Source: Fen-1254 sp963778945
GTDB taxonomy: Bacteria; Bacteroidota; Ignavibacteria; UBA10030
Direction: 5' to 3'
Assembly (NCBI GenBank): GCA_963778945.1
Contig: CAVZWL010000014.1
Coordinates: 281,490 to 345,489, forward strand
Length of the DNA stretch: 64,000 nt
Positions 46,574-56,025 of the stretch are shown in pieces. A program made the position numbers and the translations under genes. Each line of letters opens with the position of its first letter. Position 1 is the first letter of the stretch. The notes under the pieces were generated by a model. The model was not told the origin of the DNA. It searched no databases and worked only from the letters and a program-made list of their open reading frames with translations.

Positions 46574-48703
46574 TTATTCCTGAACACAACGAAAGCCGAT
46601 GATGTCGAGATTATTAATTTGACAGCTCTGACGGGCCGACACCCGACAAAATATATTGGAAAACTCGAACCAAGACCCGCCTCGCAATACATGGCAATCG
46701 CCAATATGTGATCCTTGGGGATTATCATGGGAACTATTTTTATAATAATTTGGATCATACCAATCCGATCACCATTCCCATACATTTCCGCTCATATCAT
46801 AAATGCCAAGTTCATTTGGAAGCTTACTACCCACAGTGTGAGCCCGAAAACTGGAGTTCCCGCTTTGCCACGCTACCACGTTAACAATATTGCTTCCGCT
46901 AAATATATATCCTTTGCTTTTATTTCCGCCGCGCGCGGCGTATTCCCATTCAGCTTCTGTTGGCAGGCGTTTCCCTGCCCATTTTGCATACGAGTTAGCA
47001 TTCTCCCAGCTAACGTTTACAACCGGATCATTATCTACCCATCCCCATCTGGGCGCCTCCGGCATTTTCTTGTCTGTGGCCTGGCAATAGATCCTGAATT
47101 GAGCTACTGTTACCTCATACTTATCGATAAAATAATTCTTTATTGTTACGGTATGAATCGGTTTTTCGTCATCATATTCATTGCTTCCCATCTGGAAGGT
47201 TCCGCCTTCAACAAAAACCATATTCCTTGTATTCATGCTATCTATCAATTTATCTTCTGCCAATTTGGAAAGTGTCACCTCTTCTGATATTGTTTTATTC
47301 TCTTCTATTTTGATCTGCTTCTTCATTGGTATATAGCCGAAAGAAGTCACCTCAAGCTCATATTCTCCGACTATGATTCCTTTTTGCATACTTAATCCTG
47401 TCCATTCGAGCGCAACCGTATCCTTGCATCGCAGTTTCACTTTTGCATCTAAAGGGGTCACATTAAATTGAAGCGTTCCTGTCTTTGCAACAAGATCATA
47501 CTTGCGATTGATTGCTGTGCCGCGAACAAGTTCGATTGTTTCGCTTTGGCTGCGATAGCCTTCCCTTTGAATTTCTATTTTGTATTTTCCTGGAGCAAGT
47601 TCTATGCTCTTTTCGTTCGCATGCTCTTCTTTATTTATGAGAATCTTGGCGTCCTTAGGGACGATAGAAAATTGAATCGTCCCTGTATTTCTTTCTAATA
47701 AATAATTCCTTGTGATTATCTTGCCTCGTAGAATCTCAATTTCTTCCGTTTTCCCCAGATATCCGGACTGCTCAATATTTAGAGAATATTTACCGGGTAT
47801 TAATTCAATATTTTTCTTTCCGGAATAATCCACATCATTCAACAATATTTTTGCATCCTGAGGGATAATAGATAATTGAATAATTCCACTGTTCTTCTCT
47901 AAAGTATAATTGTAAATATTTTTCCCATTTTCCTCTATAACTATTTGCGTATCAATATCAACATATCCATCAAGCGATAGTTTTAATAGGTATGCACCCG
48001 GGTAAAGAAATATTCCTTTATCCGTTATTCCTCTTTCTGTATTGTTTAAAATAATTTTCGCATCTGTCGGCTTTGAACATATTTGTACCGGCGTAAGCTC
48101 CACTTCCTGCAATTTCACATTAAATAAAACATTTTTTGAATTAACATCGATTGTCTGAAGATATGTTTTGAATCCGTCTTTTACCACTTGCAATTCGTGT
48201 CTGCCTTGCGCTACTTCCTGAGTTCTCTCACTTCCTTTATTATGACCGTCAATAAATATTACTGCATCATTAGGTTCTGTAAGAATTGTCACAGGTATAA
48301 TGGTTAATTTCTTTTCTCCGGTTATCTTTATCTGCCATACTTTCCCGCTTTCCATTTTTGATATGCCGCATTCATTAAGAATAAGTTTCAGAGGTTCATA
48401 TCCCGTTTTGTACACGTTTACCACTCGTTCATCCGGAGAAAGAAAGAGAAAATATCTTCCCGGTTTATCTGCATCCATTTTTACAATACCGTTATAGGAA
48501 TCGAACTTTAAACCATCCAGGTCAGTGGCAATAATAAGCCCGGCACAAATTTCGCCGTTTACATCCAGAACTTCCTTGGCGATAAGTTCACTTATCTGAA
48601 ACTCTGCTTTTCCCACAACACTCATCTGTGAAAGTTGTTGAGAAAGCGCAGGAAACTGGAAAAACAGGAAAAATGTCAATTGAAAATGCAGTAAGTATTT
48701 CAT
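46574..48703 (-). CDS. PEGA-repeat FGE-like protein with in-frame TGA at a conserved Cys
   Basis: 710 codons. A signal peptide is followed by a conserved N-terminal module (CAGLIIATDLDGLKFDSYNG, GRYFLFLSPDERVVNVYKTG), five PEGA repeats (about 150-420, for example IPQDAKILLNDVDYSGKKNI) and an FGE-like domain from MVFVEGGTFQMGSNEYDDEK to LPTEAEWEYAARGGNKSKG. After IYDMSGNVWEW a TGA (46771-46769) replaces the Cys present in both paralogues. The frame then continues SDWYDPNYYKNSSHDNPQ, VLRGGSWFEFSNIFCRVSAR and DIIGFRCVQE to a TAA at 46574. Causes could be nonsense mutation, sequencing error or selenocysteine. The first copper-ligand Cys after RGGS is absent. Confidence 0.85.
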
Positions 48704-48927
48704 TGCTGGCTTTTATGAATTGAAAAGATTTTTATCAACCTTGAAGTTATCATCATTTGAAACCCAGCATACTTTGAGTCAATTGTTTTTTACTCATTTT
48801 TAAATCCTCCCTAAATTGGAATCGTATAGCTGTGTCCATTTTTAATCTCCAACGCTTTTAAATAAAAGGGAAACGCTTTTCCTGAAGCGGGATTCTGAAT
48901 TTTCATTTTTAAGCTGAGTAATTGCCA

Positions 48928-50826
48928 TTATTTATTCAATTTAAAATTTGCCAATTTAATGATTGCGTCTTCGTTCCATTCGTGCGGCTGCCACGAGCGC
49001 ACATAAATCTGCGGCTGCGTTTGTTGAAAATCGACAAGTAAAAAAAGATGACCTTCATCTGCATAACCCGATGAAGTATAATTCTGTTTCATACTGAGCC
49101 CATATGTACCATCGGAATCATTTTTACGGCTGATTTTAAAACTCGAAAATCCCAGAAACAGGTCTTTTTGATTCTCGAAAGCTTTTTTCTGGTTTTTCAG
49201 ATATTCTTTTTTTGTGTATTGCGTATAGCTGTAATCGGGCTGAGCATCATTCAGCTTTGCATATTGAAAATCATCCCGCTTCCTGCCTTTCCTCAATTCG
49301 CGTCCGATAATAATCACTGCTTCATCTGCAAAAAGGGAATCGAGCATTGCCATATTGCGCGTAAGATATGCAGTACGATACCGTTCGACAAATTTCACGA
49401 TAACCTGACGATTTCCCCAATCATTTCCATACTCGCCCTGCTTTACAAATTGCGTATAAAGCTGATCATAAAGACCAAAATTGACATCATTAAGTTTGCC
49501 GGTTGTATCAAAATCAAGGATTAAGTACTCCCCCGCCTGCCGGTTAAGGGTAGGATAATATGTCAGTACACGAATTCTGCGCAATTCCCAGCCGGTCATA
49601 GTTTTGTTAATATCGGCTTTAATGTGCTCCTGGATGACCTGCGGAGCATTAAACCTTACCAAACCGGCGATCTTGCTTGCAATAAATTTATCCGACTTGA
49701 ATGCCGTCTGTATCATCCCTGCATTTTTCGAGTCCAGCACTTCAAGAAGCTTTTCTGTTCCTTCCGTTATCTGTTCCGCTACAGGACAATTGTTATTGTT
49801 TATTATCTCAAGCGAATACTTTTGAAAAGTATGCCCATTTCCGGCGGATTCTATCTTCACAGCCGAATTTGCTTTTTCTTCTGCTGCGGTAATCTGTTTA
49901 TCCTTCTCTTTCGATTCAGATGAATCCGGCAGCGAAGATTCTTGAACAACAGATCCCTTTATCAAACTTACCATTTGACTGTTTTTAAATGACGGCTTGA
50001 CTACCAAACCCCACAAATCAGCCACTTCACTTATTTCATCACGGGATTCGTAGTAATTATATTTTATTTCTATATTCAGTTTATCAAAAGAAGCGCTTCC
50101 GCTGTATAAACGAAACGCCCCCACGCCATCTACCGCCTTTACACTCACTTGAGATGCTCCATCCCAGAAGGAAAAATCCAATTGCTGAACCGGCTTGCCG
50201 AACGAATTGATCCGGAATTGAATCTCACGTTCTTTTTCCGATATTTTATTATCCGTATTCAGCGAGAATTTTGTATACGATATAATCGTATTGATTCTGG
50301 CGGGAATTTCAACGATAAGATTTTTTGACTGCTCTTCAATATCTTTTTCAGGAATAGAATTCATTAGTATAATGGAAAAGTAATAATACTTAAGAGCATC
50401 GGAAATATCGCCATCGGATTCACACTCTTTTCCTTTCTCGTATATTTGCCTGACGAGGGCCTTTCGTTCTTCAAATATTTTAACAACTTCGTCTTTTGAA
50501 ATGTAACAAAAGACCTCTATTCCCTTGTCTGTTTGGCGCTTGATAGACTGAACATTTTTCAACGTGGCATTTGAATATGTTTTAAGGATGCTTCGATAGA
50601 TATCTTTCAGGTCGCCGTTATTTTCTACAAGTTCTCTATCGTTAAAAGAAGAAACTTTCACGGCAATCTGTTCAATAAGCTGTTTTAATGCATTGTCGCG
50701 CGCTTCTTGCTCCTGCTCAGCGACAGATTCTCCGTAATAATAATCCATTGAGCCGGTAATGACCTGTTTGTCTTGCGCAATGACCTGCATTGAGAAAAGA
50801 AGAATAAAAATAGCATGATTTTTCAT
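48928..50826 (-). CDS. Exported protein with LPP20-like N-terminus and NTF2-like C-terminal domain
   Basis: 632 residues with a signal peptide (MKNHAIFILLFSMQVIAQD). Residues 20-130 are LPP20-like (YYYGESVAEQEQEARDNALK, then VFCYISKDEVVKIFEERKAL). A helical region and a beta domain follow (REIQFRINSFGKPVQQLDFS). A middle segment (about 330-450) is Glu/Lys-rich and helical. The C-terminal region from about 470 has an NTF2/SnoaL-like pattern (RQVIVKFVERYRTAYLTRNM, AMLDSLFADEAVIIIGRELR, HLFLLVDFQQTQPQIYVRSW). It ends in a charged tail and has no membrane anchor. Function unknown; probably a periplasmic scaffold or sensor of the cluster. Confidence 0.75.
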   Translation of the reverse strand: MKNHAIFILLFSMQVIAQDKQVITGSMDYYYGESVAEQEQEARDNALKQLIEQIAVKVSSFNDRELVENNGDLKDIYRSILKTYSNATLKNVQSIKRQTDKGIEVFCYISKDEVVKIFEERKALVRQIYEKGKECESDGDISDALKYYYFSIILMNSIPEKDIEEQSKNLIVEIPARINTIISYTKFSLNTDNKISEKEREIQFRINSFGKPVQQLDFSFWDGASQVSVKAVDGVGAFRLYSGSASFDKLNIEIKYNYYESRDEISEVADLWGLVVKPSFKNSQMVSLIKGSVVQESSLPDSSESKEKDKQITAAEEKANSAVKIESAGNGHTFQKYSLEIINNNNCPVAEQITEGTEKLLEVLDSKNAGMIQTAFKSDKFIASKIAGLVRFNAPQVIQEHIKADINKTMTGWELRRIRVLTYYPTLNRQAGEYLILDFDTTGKLNDVNFGLYDQLYTQFVKQGEYGNDWGNRQVIVKFVERYRTAYLTRNMAMLDSLFADEAVIIIGRELRKGRKRDDFQYAKLNDAQPDYSYTQYTKKEYLKNQKKAFENQKDLFLGFSSFKISRKNDSDGTYGLSMKQNYTSSGYADEGHLFLLVDFQQTQPQIYVRSWQPHEWNEDAIIKLANFKLNK

Positions 50827-50971
50827 AAACTAATCCGATTTTTAGGAGTATATACAATAAGCAAATGTATATTAATAATATTTTTAGCCAGCCTTTACAA
50901 TTTATTTTGTTCTCACAATACGAATCATTTTTTCAAAAACAAAAAAGGATCAAAACGAACTTATTTACTCT

Positions 50972-52942
50972 TCAATCCGGCTTATTACCGGCAGATTTGA
51001 CTTTTTGGGAGAGAATAAGCCGGAAACCTATATTGTCAGCATGAGAAGTGGGATAATCATAGTAACGAAAGGCAACATTGCAATAGTTTGTACCGCCGCG
51101 CCATGAACCGCCGCGCAACACTCGCCATTGACCTGAAATTGGTCCTTGAGGATTCATTTCCGGACTTTCTGAATAATAATATTTCCCGAACCAATCTACA
51201 CACCATTCCCAGACATTCCCGCTCATATCATAAATGCCAAGCTCGTTCGGCTGTTTTGTTCCAATCAAATGAACAAGGCCGTCAGCATTTCTATCATACC
51301 ACGCTATCTCATCGATATTATTGCTGCCGGAATATTCATTACGATCGGAATAATTTCCGCCTTTCGCAGCATATTCCCATTCGGCTTCCGTTGGCAGGCG
51401 TTTTCCTGTCCACTGGGCATACTCAACTGCGTCACGCCAACTCACGTTGACAATCGGATTATTATCGATCCACCCTCCTTTGGGTTCCAGCGGCATACTT
51501 TTGCCAGTGGCAGCACAGTACTTTTTATACTGCTGCACAGTAACTTCATATTTGTCCATAAAGAATGAATCGACAAAAACACGATGCTTTGCATTTTCTT
51601 TCAATCCGGCATCATAACTTCCCATACTAAACCAACCACCTTCAACATAAATCATTTCCGAATTGCTTCTGCTGCCTCCCAATGTGTCTATCGAATATCT
51701 CTTCATTATTAAGGCGATGTCTTCCCTAATCGCCTTTCCTTCTTCAATCGATATTTGTTTTTTTATTGAGATATAGCCGGGAGCCCTTACCTCAAGCATA
51801 TAATCCCCGACATCTATCCCCTTCTGCATTTTTATTCCAGTCCATTTGAGAACTTCAACTCCATTCTTTACAAGTTTTACCCTTGCATCTACCGGAGTAA
51901 CGTTAAATTGCAGCGATCCCGCGCCTGCTCCAAAAGTATATTGCTTAATAATCGTCTTTCCGGGAAGCACTTCAATGAATTCGCTTATCTGATTATATCC
52001 GGTCTTTTCAATATCAATATTGTATTTACCCTCGGCAAGTTCTATCGTATCTTTACCTGTGTAGTCTTCCCGGTTAATAAAAACCCGTGCATCTGCCGGG
52101 CTCCGTACTATGAGCACACCCGTAGCACTCCGTTCGAGTTTAAAAACAAAGACATTCCCTTCCGTTTCTTTTACTTCAATTATTTTTCGAATATCAAGGT
52201 ATCCCGATTTCGCAATTTTCAGCTTGAATTTCCCCGGATAAAGGAATATGCCCTTATCAGTAATCCCCTTTTCAACACTATCAATAAATATCTTTGCATT
52301 GGATGGTAGAGAGCGAATCGTAACGCCGACAAGTTCAACTTCCGTAAGCTTGAATGTGAAATTCGTTTTTGATAGAGAAACAATAATCTTCTCATCCAAT
52401 ATTTTGAATCCTTCTTTTTCGATGCGAAGAGAATGCTCGCCCGGCAAAAGTTGATACGACCTTGCTGACGCCTGTTTTTTTCCATCGACGATAATTTCAT
52501 CGACCGTTGGTTCGATTAAAATACTTACAGGTATATAGTCTACTTTTTTTTCACCCGTTATTATCAACTGCCATACTTTACCGCTTTCCATTTTGGATAT
52601 TCCGATTTCGCTCAATATGAGCTTAAGCGGTTTGAATCCGGTTTTATATATCGTCACGACTCGCTCATCAGGTGAAAGGAAAAGAAAATATCGGCCCGGT
52701 TTGTCTGCATCCATTTTCACAATACCGTTATAAGAATCGAATTTTAGATCATCCAGATCGGTGGCAATAATCAGTCCTGCACAGACATCGCCGTTAGCAT
52801 CACGAACTTCTTTGGAGATAAGTTCGCTGGGTTGAGTTTCCGCCTTGCCAACAATGCTCATTTGAGAAAGTTGCTGGGAATAAACAGTGGAGATAAAAAC
52901 AATAATGAAAAGATAAATTTTTAATAATGAATTTTTATCCAT
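50972..52942 (-). CDS. PEGA-repeat FGE-like protein, intact
   Basis: 656 residues. Signal sequence (LLKIYLFIIVFISTVYSQ), then the same N-terminal module as its two paralogues (DVCAGLIIATDLDDLKFDSY). Four PEGA repeats follow (for example SPADARVFINREDYTGKDTI), then an FGE-like domain: MIYVEGGWFSMGSYDAGLKE, LPTEAEWEYAAKGGNYSDRN, IYDMSGNVWEWCVDWFGKYY, VLRGGSWRGGTNYCNVAFRY, ADNIGFRLILSQK. As in its relatives, the first of the two FGE copper Cys is replaced (Gly) while the second (NYC) remains, so it is unlikely to make formylglycine. The start at ATG 52942 lies 17 bases after the PEGA-barrel gene, so they are co-transcribed. PEGA domains are usually surface or periplasmic binding modules. Confidence 0.88.
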   Translation of the reverse strand: MDKNSLLKIYLFIIVFISTVYSQQLSQMSIVGKAETQPSELISKEVRDANGDVCAGLIIATDLDDLKFDSYNGIVKMDADKPGRYFLFLSPDERVVTIYKTGFKPLKLILSEIGISKMESGKVWQLIITGEKKVDYIPVSILIEPTVDEIIVDGKKQASARSYQLLPGEHSLRIEKEGFKILDEKIIVSLSKTNFTFKLTEVELVGVTIRSLPSNAKIFIDSVEKGITDKGIFLYPGKFKLKIAKSGYLDIRKIIEVKETEGNVFVFKLERSATGVLIVRSPADARVFINREDYTGKDTIELAEGKYNIDIEKTGYNQISEFIEVLPGKTIIKQYTFGAGAGSLQFNVTPVDARVKLVKNGVEVLKWTGIKMQKGIDVGDYMLEVRAPGYISIKKQISIEEGKAIREDIALIMKRYSIDTLGGSRSNSEMIYVEGGWFSMGSYDAGLKENAKHRVFVDSFFMDKYEVTVQQYKKYCAATGKSMPLEPKGGWIDNNPIVNVSWRDAVEYAQWTGKRLPTEAEWEYAAKGGNYSDRNEYSGSNNIDEIAWYDRNADGLVHLIGTKQPNELGIYDMSGNVWEWCVDWFGKYYYSESPEMNPQGPISGQWRVLRGGSWRGGTNYCNVAFRYYDYPTSHADNIGFRLILSQKVKSAGNKPD

Positions 52943-52959
52943 AGTGGTTTTAAAACAAA

Positions 52960-54603
52960 TCAATGCTCACCCCATCTATATGAGAAGGTTACATTGGCAG
53001 CAACGAATGATGGATTATAAGATAATTCTGAAGAATATGGTTGCGGCTGTTTATCCCATGATGCAGAGCCATACGTCGTTTGCAATTCAGCAGAAATACG
53101 AAAATGCTCCGATATGCTTGTTGAGATTCCTGCACCAACTCCGACAGTGAATCCACTTAACGATGCAATTATTGTATTACTATCATCTGATGGAGTCAAG
53201 TCTCCTCCTATGAAGCCTATCGAACCAAAACAGTAGGGCTCTAATTTCCCTCTCTGAAAAGTCCACCTCCCAACGAGGCCAAAGTTAAATGGAGTAAAGG
53301 ATAAGGTGCCATTCTTTTTTATTCCTTCTTGCATGTATGTGAAATTATTTAACGTCATTGAATATCCGGCCATCCGAATCCCAAAAGCAAGGTGAGCATC
53401 ATAATTATACCAATAATTGATACCGATAAACATACTTCCTTTTAAAGAAGAAGCATGATGTAACGAATCCGTAAATAAGTTCTTTTCAAATATGATTGCC
53501 CCACCCGAGCCTATCCCCACTTCATTAACATGATAATGGAACAATTCTTTTGTTTCTCGTAATCCGTTTTCATTCATTTCGATTTTATATAACTGATTAC
53601 CATAGTTCGTTAAATCAATTTCTACATCATGCATCCCGAGATCAAGAAACGTATCGAGGGGTGTCTTACCTGCATCAACACCATCAATTTTTACAGGTGC
53701 ATCTGGAGGTACTGTCTCAAGATGATATTTCGCTTTACGATTGTTCAGAGGAATTCTTTCTAATGTTCCTTCGGTAGTTATCTCAATTGTTCTGGTGACA
53801 TCCTCATAATATTTATTTTTAATAGCGATCGTATGTTCACCAATATCGAGAAGAACCTCAAACGGCGTTATGTACATATCTCGTCCATCGATGGTCACTC
53901 GAATATTTGATGGATCCGTATTGCACTTAAGCATGCCTTTCTTTTTCAGAAGAGTCCTCTTTTCGACCATGTGCGATTCGGTACAATTAATTTTATATGA
54001 AATGTCTTGATAATATTCTTTTTGCATTACAATGAGATGTTCCCCATACTCGAGAGTATCGGTAATAGGAGTCTTTCCTTTTGCGTGGCCATCAATATGT
54101 ACCATCGCTCCCAAAGGATCGGAATCAATCACATATATTGTTTTCTTCTTTCCCTCAGTAATCTTTATTTGCCACACCTTGCCGCTTTGCATTTTTGAAA
54201 TTCCCCAATCACTCAAGATGATCTTCAACGGTTCAAATCCTGTTTTGTATATCGTCACGACTCGTTCATCAGGTGAAAGGAAAAGAAAATATCTTCCCGG
54301 TTTATCGGCATCCATTTTCACAATGCCGTTATAGGAATCGAATTTCAAGCCGTCCAGATCGGTGGTAATAATCAGCCCTGCACAAACATCGCCGTTGGCA
54401 TCCCGCACTTCCTTGGCGATAAGCTCGCTTGCTTGATACTCTGCTTTTCCTTCAATGCTCATTTGTGAAAGCTGCTGGGAACATAAAACAGGAGCACAGA
54501 GTACAATGAGCAACAACTGCACCAAACATCGATTATTTATGTATAGTTTATGCATTTTTAGACAAATGAGTTTAAACAAAATGTCCTTTTTATAAGTGAA
54601 CAT
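52960..54603 (-). CDS. PEGA-repeat protein with C-terminal outer-membrane beta-barrel
   Basis: 547 residues. AGGAG lies eight bases before the ATG at 54603, giving a signal peptide with a long N-region; ATG 54555 is an alternative. After LLLIVLCAPVLCSQ comes the shared N-terminal module (DVCAGLIITTDLDGLKFDSY). Three PEGA repeats follow (DPLGAMVHIDGHAKGKTPIT; DPSNIRVTIDGRDMYITPFE; PPDAPVKIDGVDAGKTPLDT). From about 370, alternating aromatic strands form a barrel (SMFIGINYWYNYDAHLAFGI, NFGLVGRWTFQRGKLEPYCF, SYNPSFVAANVTFSYRW). So this paralogue places the module at the outer membrane. It may anchor the other PEGA proteins. Gap of 41 bases to the upstream M48 gene. Confidence 0.87.
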   Translation of the reverse strand: MFTYKKDILFKLICLKMHKLYINNRCLVQLLLIVLCAPVLCSQQLSQMSIEGKAEYQASELIAKEVRDANGDVCAGLIITTDLDGLKFDSYNGIVKMDADKPGRYFLFLSPDERVVTIYKTGFEPLKIILSDWGISKMQSGKVWQIKITEGKKKTIYVIDSDPLGAMVHIDGHAKGKTPITDTLEYGEHLIVMQKEYYQDISYKINCTESHMVEKRTLLKKKGMLKCNTDPSNIRVTIDGRDMYITPFEVLLDIGEHTIAIKNKYYEDVTRTIEITTEGTLERIPLNNRKAKYHLETVPPDAPVKIDGVDAGKTPLDTFLDLGMHDVEIDLTNYGNQLYKIEMNENGLRETKELFHYHVNEVGIGSGGAIIFEKNLFTDSLHHASSLKGSMFIGINYWYNYDAHLAFGIRMAGYSMTLNNFTYMQEGIKKNGTLSFTPFNFGLVGRWTFQRGKLEPYCFGSIGFIGGDLTPSDDSNTIIASLSGFTVGVGAGISTSISEHFRISAELQTTYGSASWDKQPQPYSSELSYNPSFVAANVTFSYRWGEH

Positions 54604-54644
54604 CAATGATTCTCCTCACAATAGATCAATTTATAATCCATATA

Positions 54645-55853
54645 TCATCGCATATTCGCAGTACGATTAATAAAGCGGTCCTCAAATTGCTTTTCTGCAT
54701 TCGGCGTCAATGATTCTTCATGACAAAACTTATTTGCACTCAATAATCGCTCCTGCAGATCATTTTTTTGAAAATACGGATTCTCTTGCTGCTTCTCTCC
54801 TGATAATGAAGCATTGTTTATTCTTACCAGCAAAGAAACCAGGGCAGTTGGATCGTATCCGGCTCTTTCCAAATATATCATACTCAATTGATCTGCCTCC
54901 TGCTCATAAGTTAAAAGACGCGGTGCAATAATATTATCATAGATTGCAGCAGCGTCTTCTTCCAGTTCTTTTTCCACGTCACTCTTTCCGCCGGCTTCTT
55001 CATCCAGTTCATCAAATGATTGTTCTGCATGAATCTTAGGTGTACTTAGTTTTAGTTCTTTAAGGCCGTGGCGCTGTATGCAATGTGCCATTTCATGTGC
55101 GATGAGTGCAGCAAGTTCGGCTTCGTTCTTGCATGTCGAAATCAATGCGCGGGAAATGAAAATGTATCCTCCCGGGCAGGAGAACGCACAAGCCTGTGCA
55201 TCGTTCAAAATCATGATCCGGAATCCAAGATCGTACGCTTTTGTAAATTGACTTAAATATGTTCCGATGCTGTTTACATAACGTGTCAAATTAGGCGCAT
55301 GATAGAGCTTTTTTTGTTGAGCGATTTTTTCCGCAATACCGAAGCCGATTTCTTCTTCATGCAAATTTATATCGAATGGTTTTTCTATATTAATATTGTT
55401 TTTGTACGGCACAATGACAAAGCTATGTTCCAATTGTTCCATTTCATCCTTCGAAATATTCGTCGCATCATATTTGCTCGGGACGTTATCTTCAGCGTCC
55501 TTAGAGCCGGTATATTTATTTGCAAATCCTTTAACCGCCGCAGCAAGTTCTGCCCGTGATGCGCGCGAAGATACTTTCCCTTTAAGCATATTTTCGTTCT
55601 GTTCTTGTGCATTTCCCGGTTGGAAAAAGCTGTTTTCAGAAATCCATCCGGTATCCGAAAAAGCCTTGACTTTAAACCACGCTCCTTGCTTTTCCAGGAC
55701 ATCGACATTGACCCCCTTCGATAGCGCTGCAATAACGTTATAGTACGATGCAGGACCTTCACGAAGATAATTCGTCGGCTGTTTCGTTTGCATCATTTCT
55801 GCGCATAATGTTCCCCCCATACTGATCCATAAAATTAAAAAGAATGTTTTCAT
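54645..55853 (-). CDS. Exported SH3b-M48 family metalloprotease
   Basis: 402 residues. A signal peptide is followed by a bacterial SH3 domain (about 25-80, LREGPASYYNVIAALSKGVN) and an M48/BepA-like zinc protease: FGIAEKIAQQKKLY, LNDAQACAFSCPGGYIFISR, then His253-Glu254 and His257 in LIAHEMAHCIQRHG, and the third ligand Glu319 in YEQEADQLSMIYLERAGYDP. Periplasmic M48 enzymes remodel or degrade outer-membrane assembly intermediates. The insert between HEMAH and QEAD is acidic (DELDEEAGGKSDVEKELEED). It is co-oriented with the PEGA-barrel gene 41 bases downstream, so it could process cluster members. Confidence 0.9.
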   Translation of the reverse strand: MKTFFLILWISMGGTLCAEMMQTKQPTNYLREGPASYYNVIAALSKGVNVDVLEKQGAWFKVKAFSDTGWISENSFFQPGNAQEQNENMLKGKVSSRASRAELAAAVKGFANKYTGSKDAEDNVPSKYDATNISKDEMEQLEHSFVIVPYKNNINIEKPFDINLHEEEIGFGIAEKIAQQKKLYHAPNLTRYVNSIGTYLSQFTKAYDLGFRIMILNDAQACAFSCPGGYIFISRALISTCKNEAELAALIAHEMAHCIQRHGLKELKLSTPKIHAEQSFDELDEEAGGKSDVEKELEEDAAAIYDNIIAPRLLTYEQEADQLSMIYLERAGYDPTALVSLLVRINNASLSGEKQQENPYFQKNDLQERLLSANKFCHEESLTPNAEKQFEDRFINRTANMR

Positions 55854-56025
55854 AGCGGCTCCATAAGTAATATCTTAATCAATGCGTCAGGCTCGATTAG
55901 TTCTGCACTTGCTTTGTCACTTTCCTATCACTTCCAAATCTTTTTAATCCTTTCTACAAAGGATAATTTTGAAGCATACCTTCACAGTCACAATCGTCGC
56001 TTGACAATTGTCAATTGGCAATCTT

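Noticed and set aside
42138..46790. TGA recoded as a sense codon in this organism
   Set aside because: Several intact genes end in TGA (for example the lpxL-like gene with its ATGA overlap, and the MATE gene), and the two in-frame TGAs sit at different amino acids (Arg and Cys).
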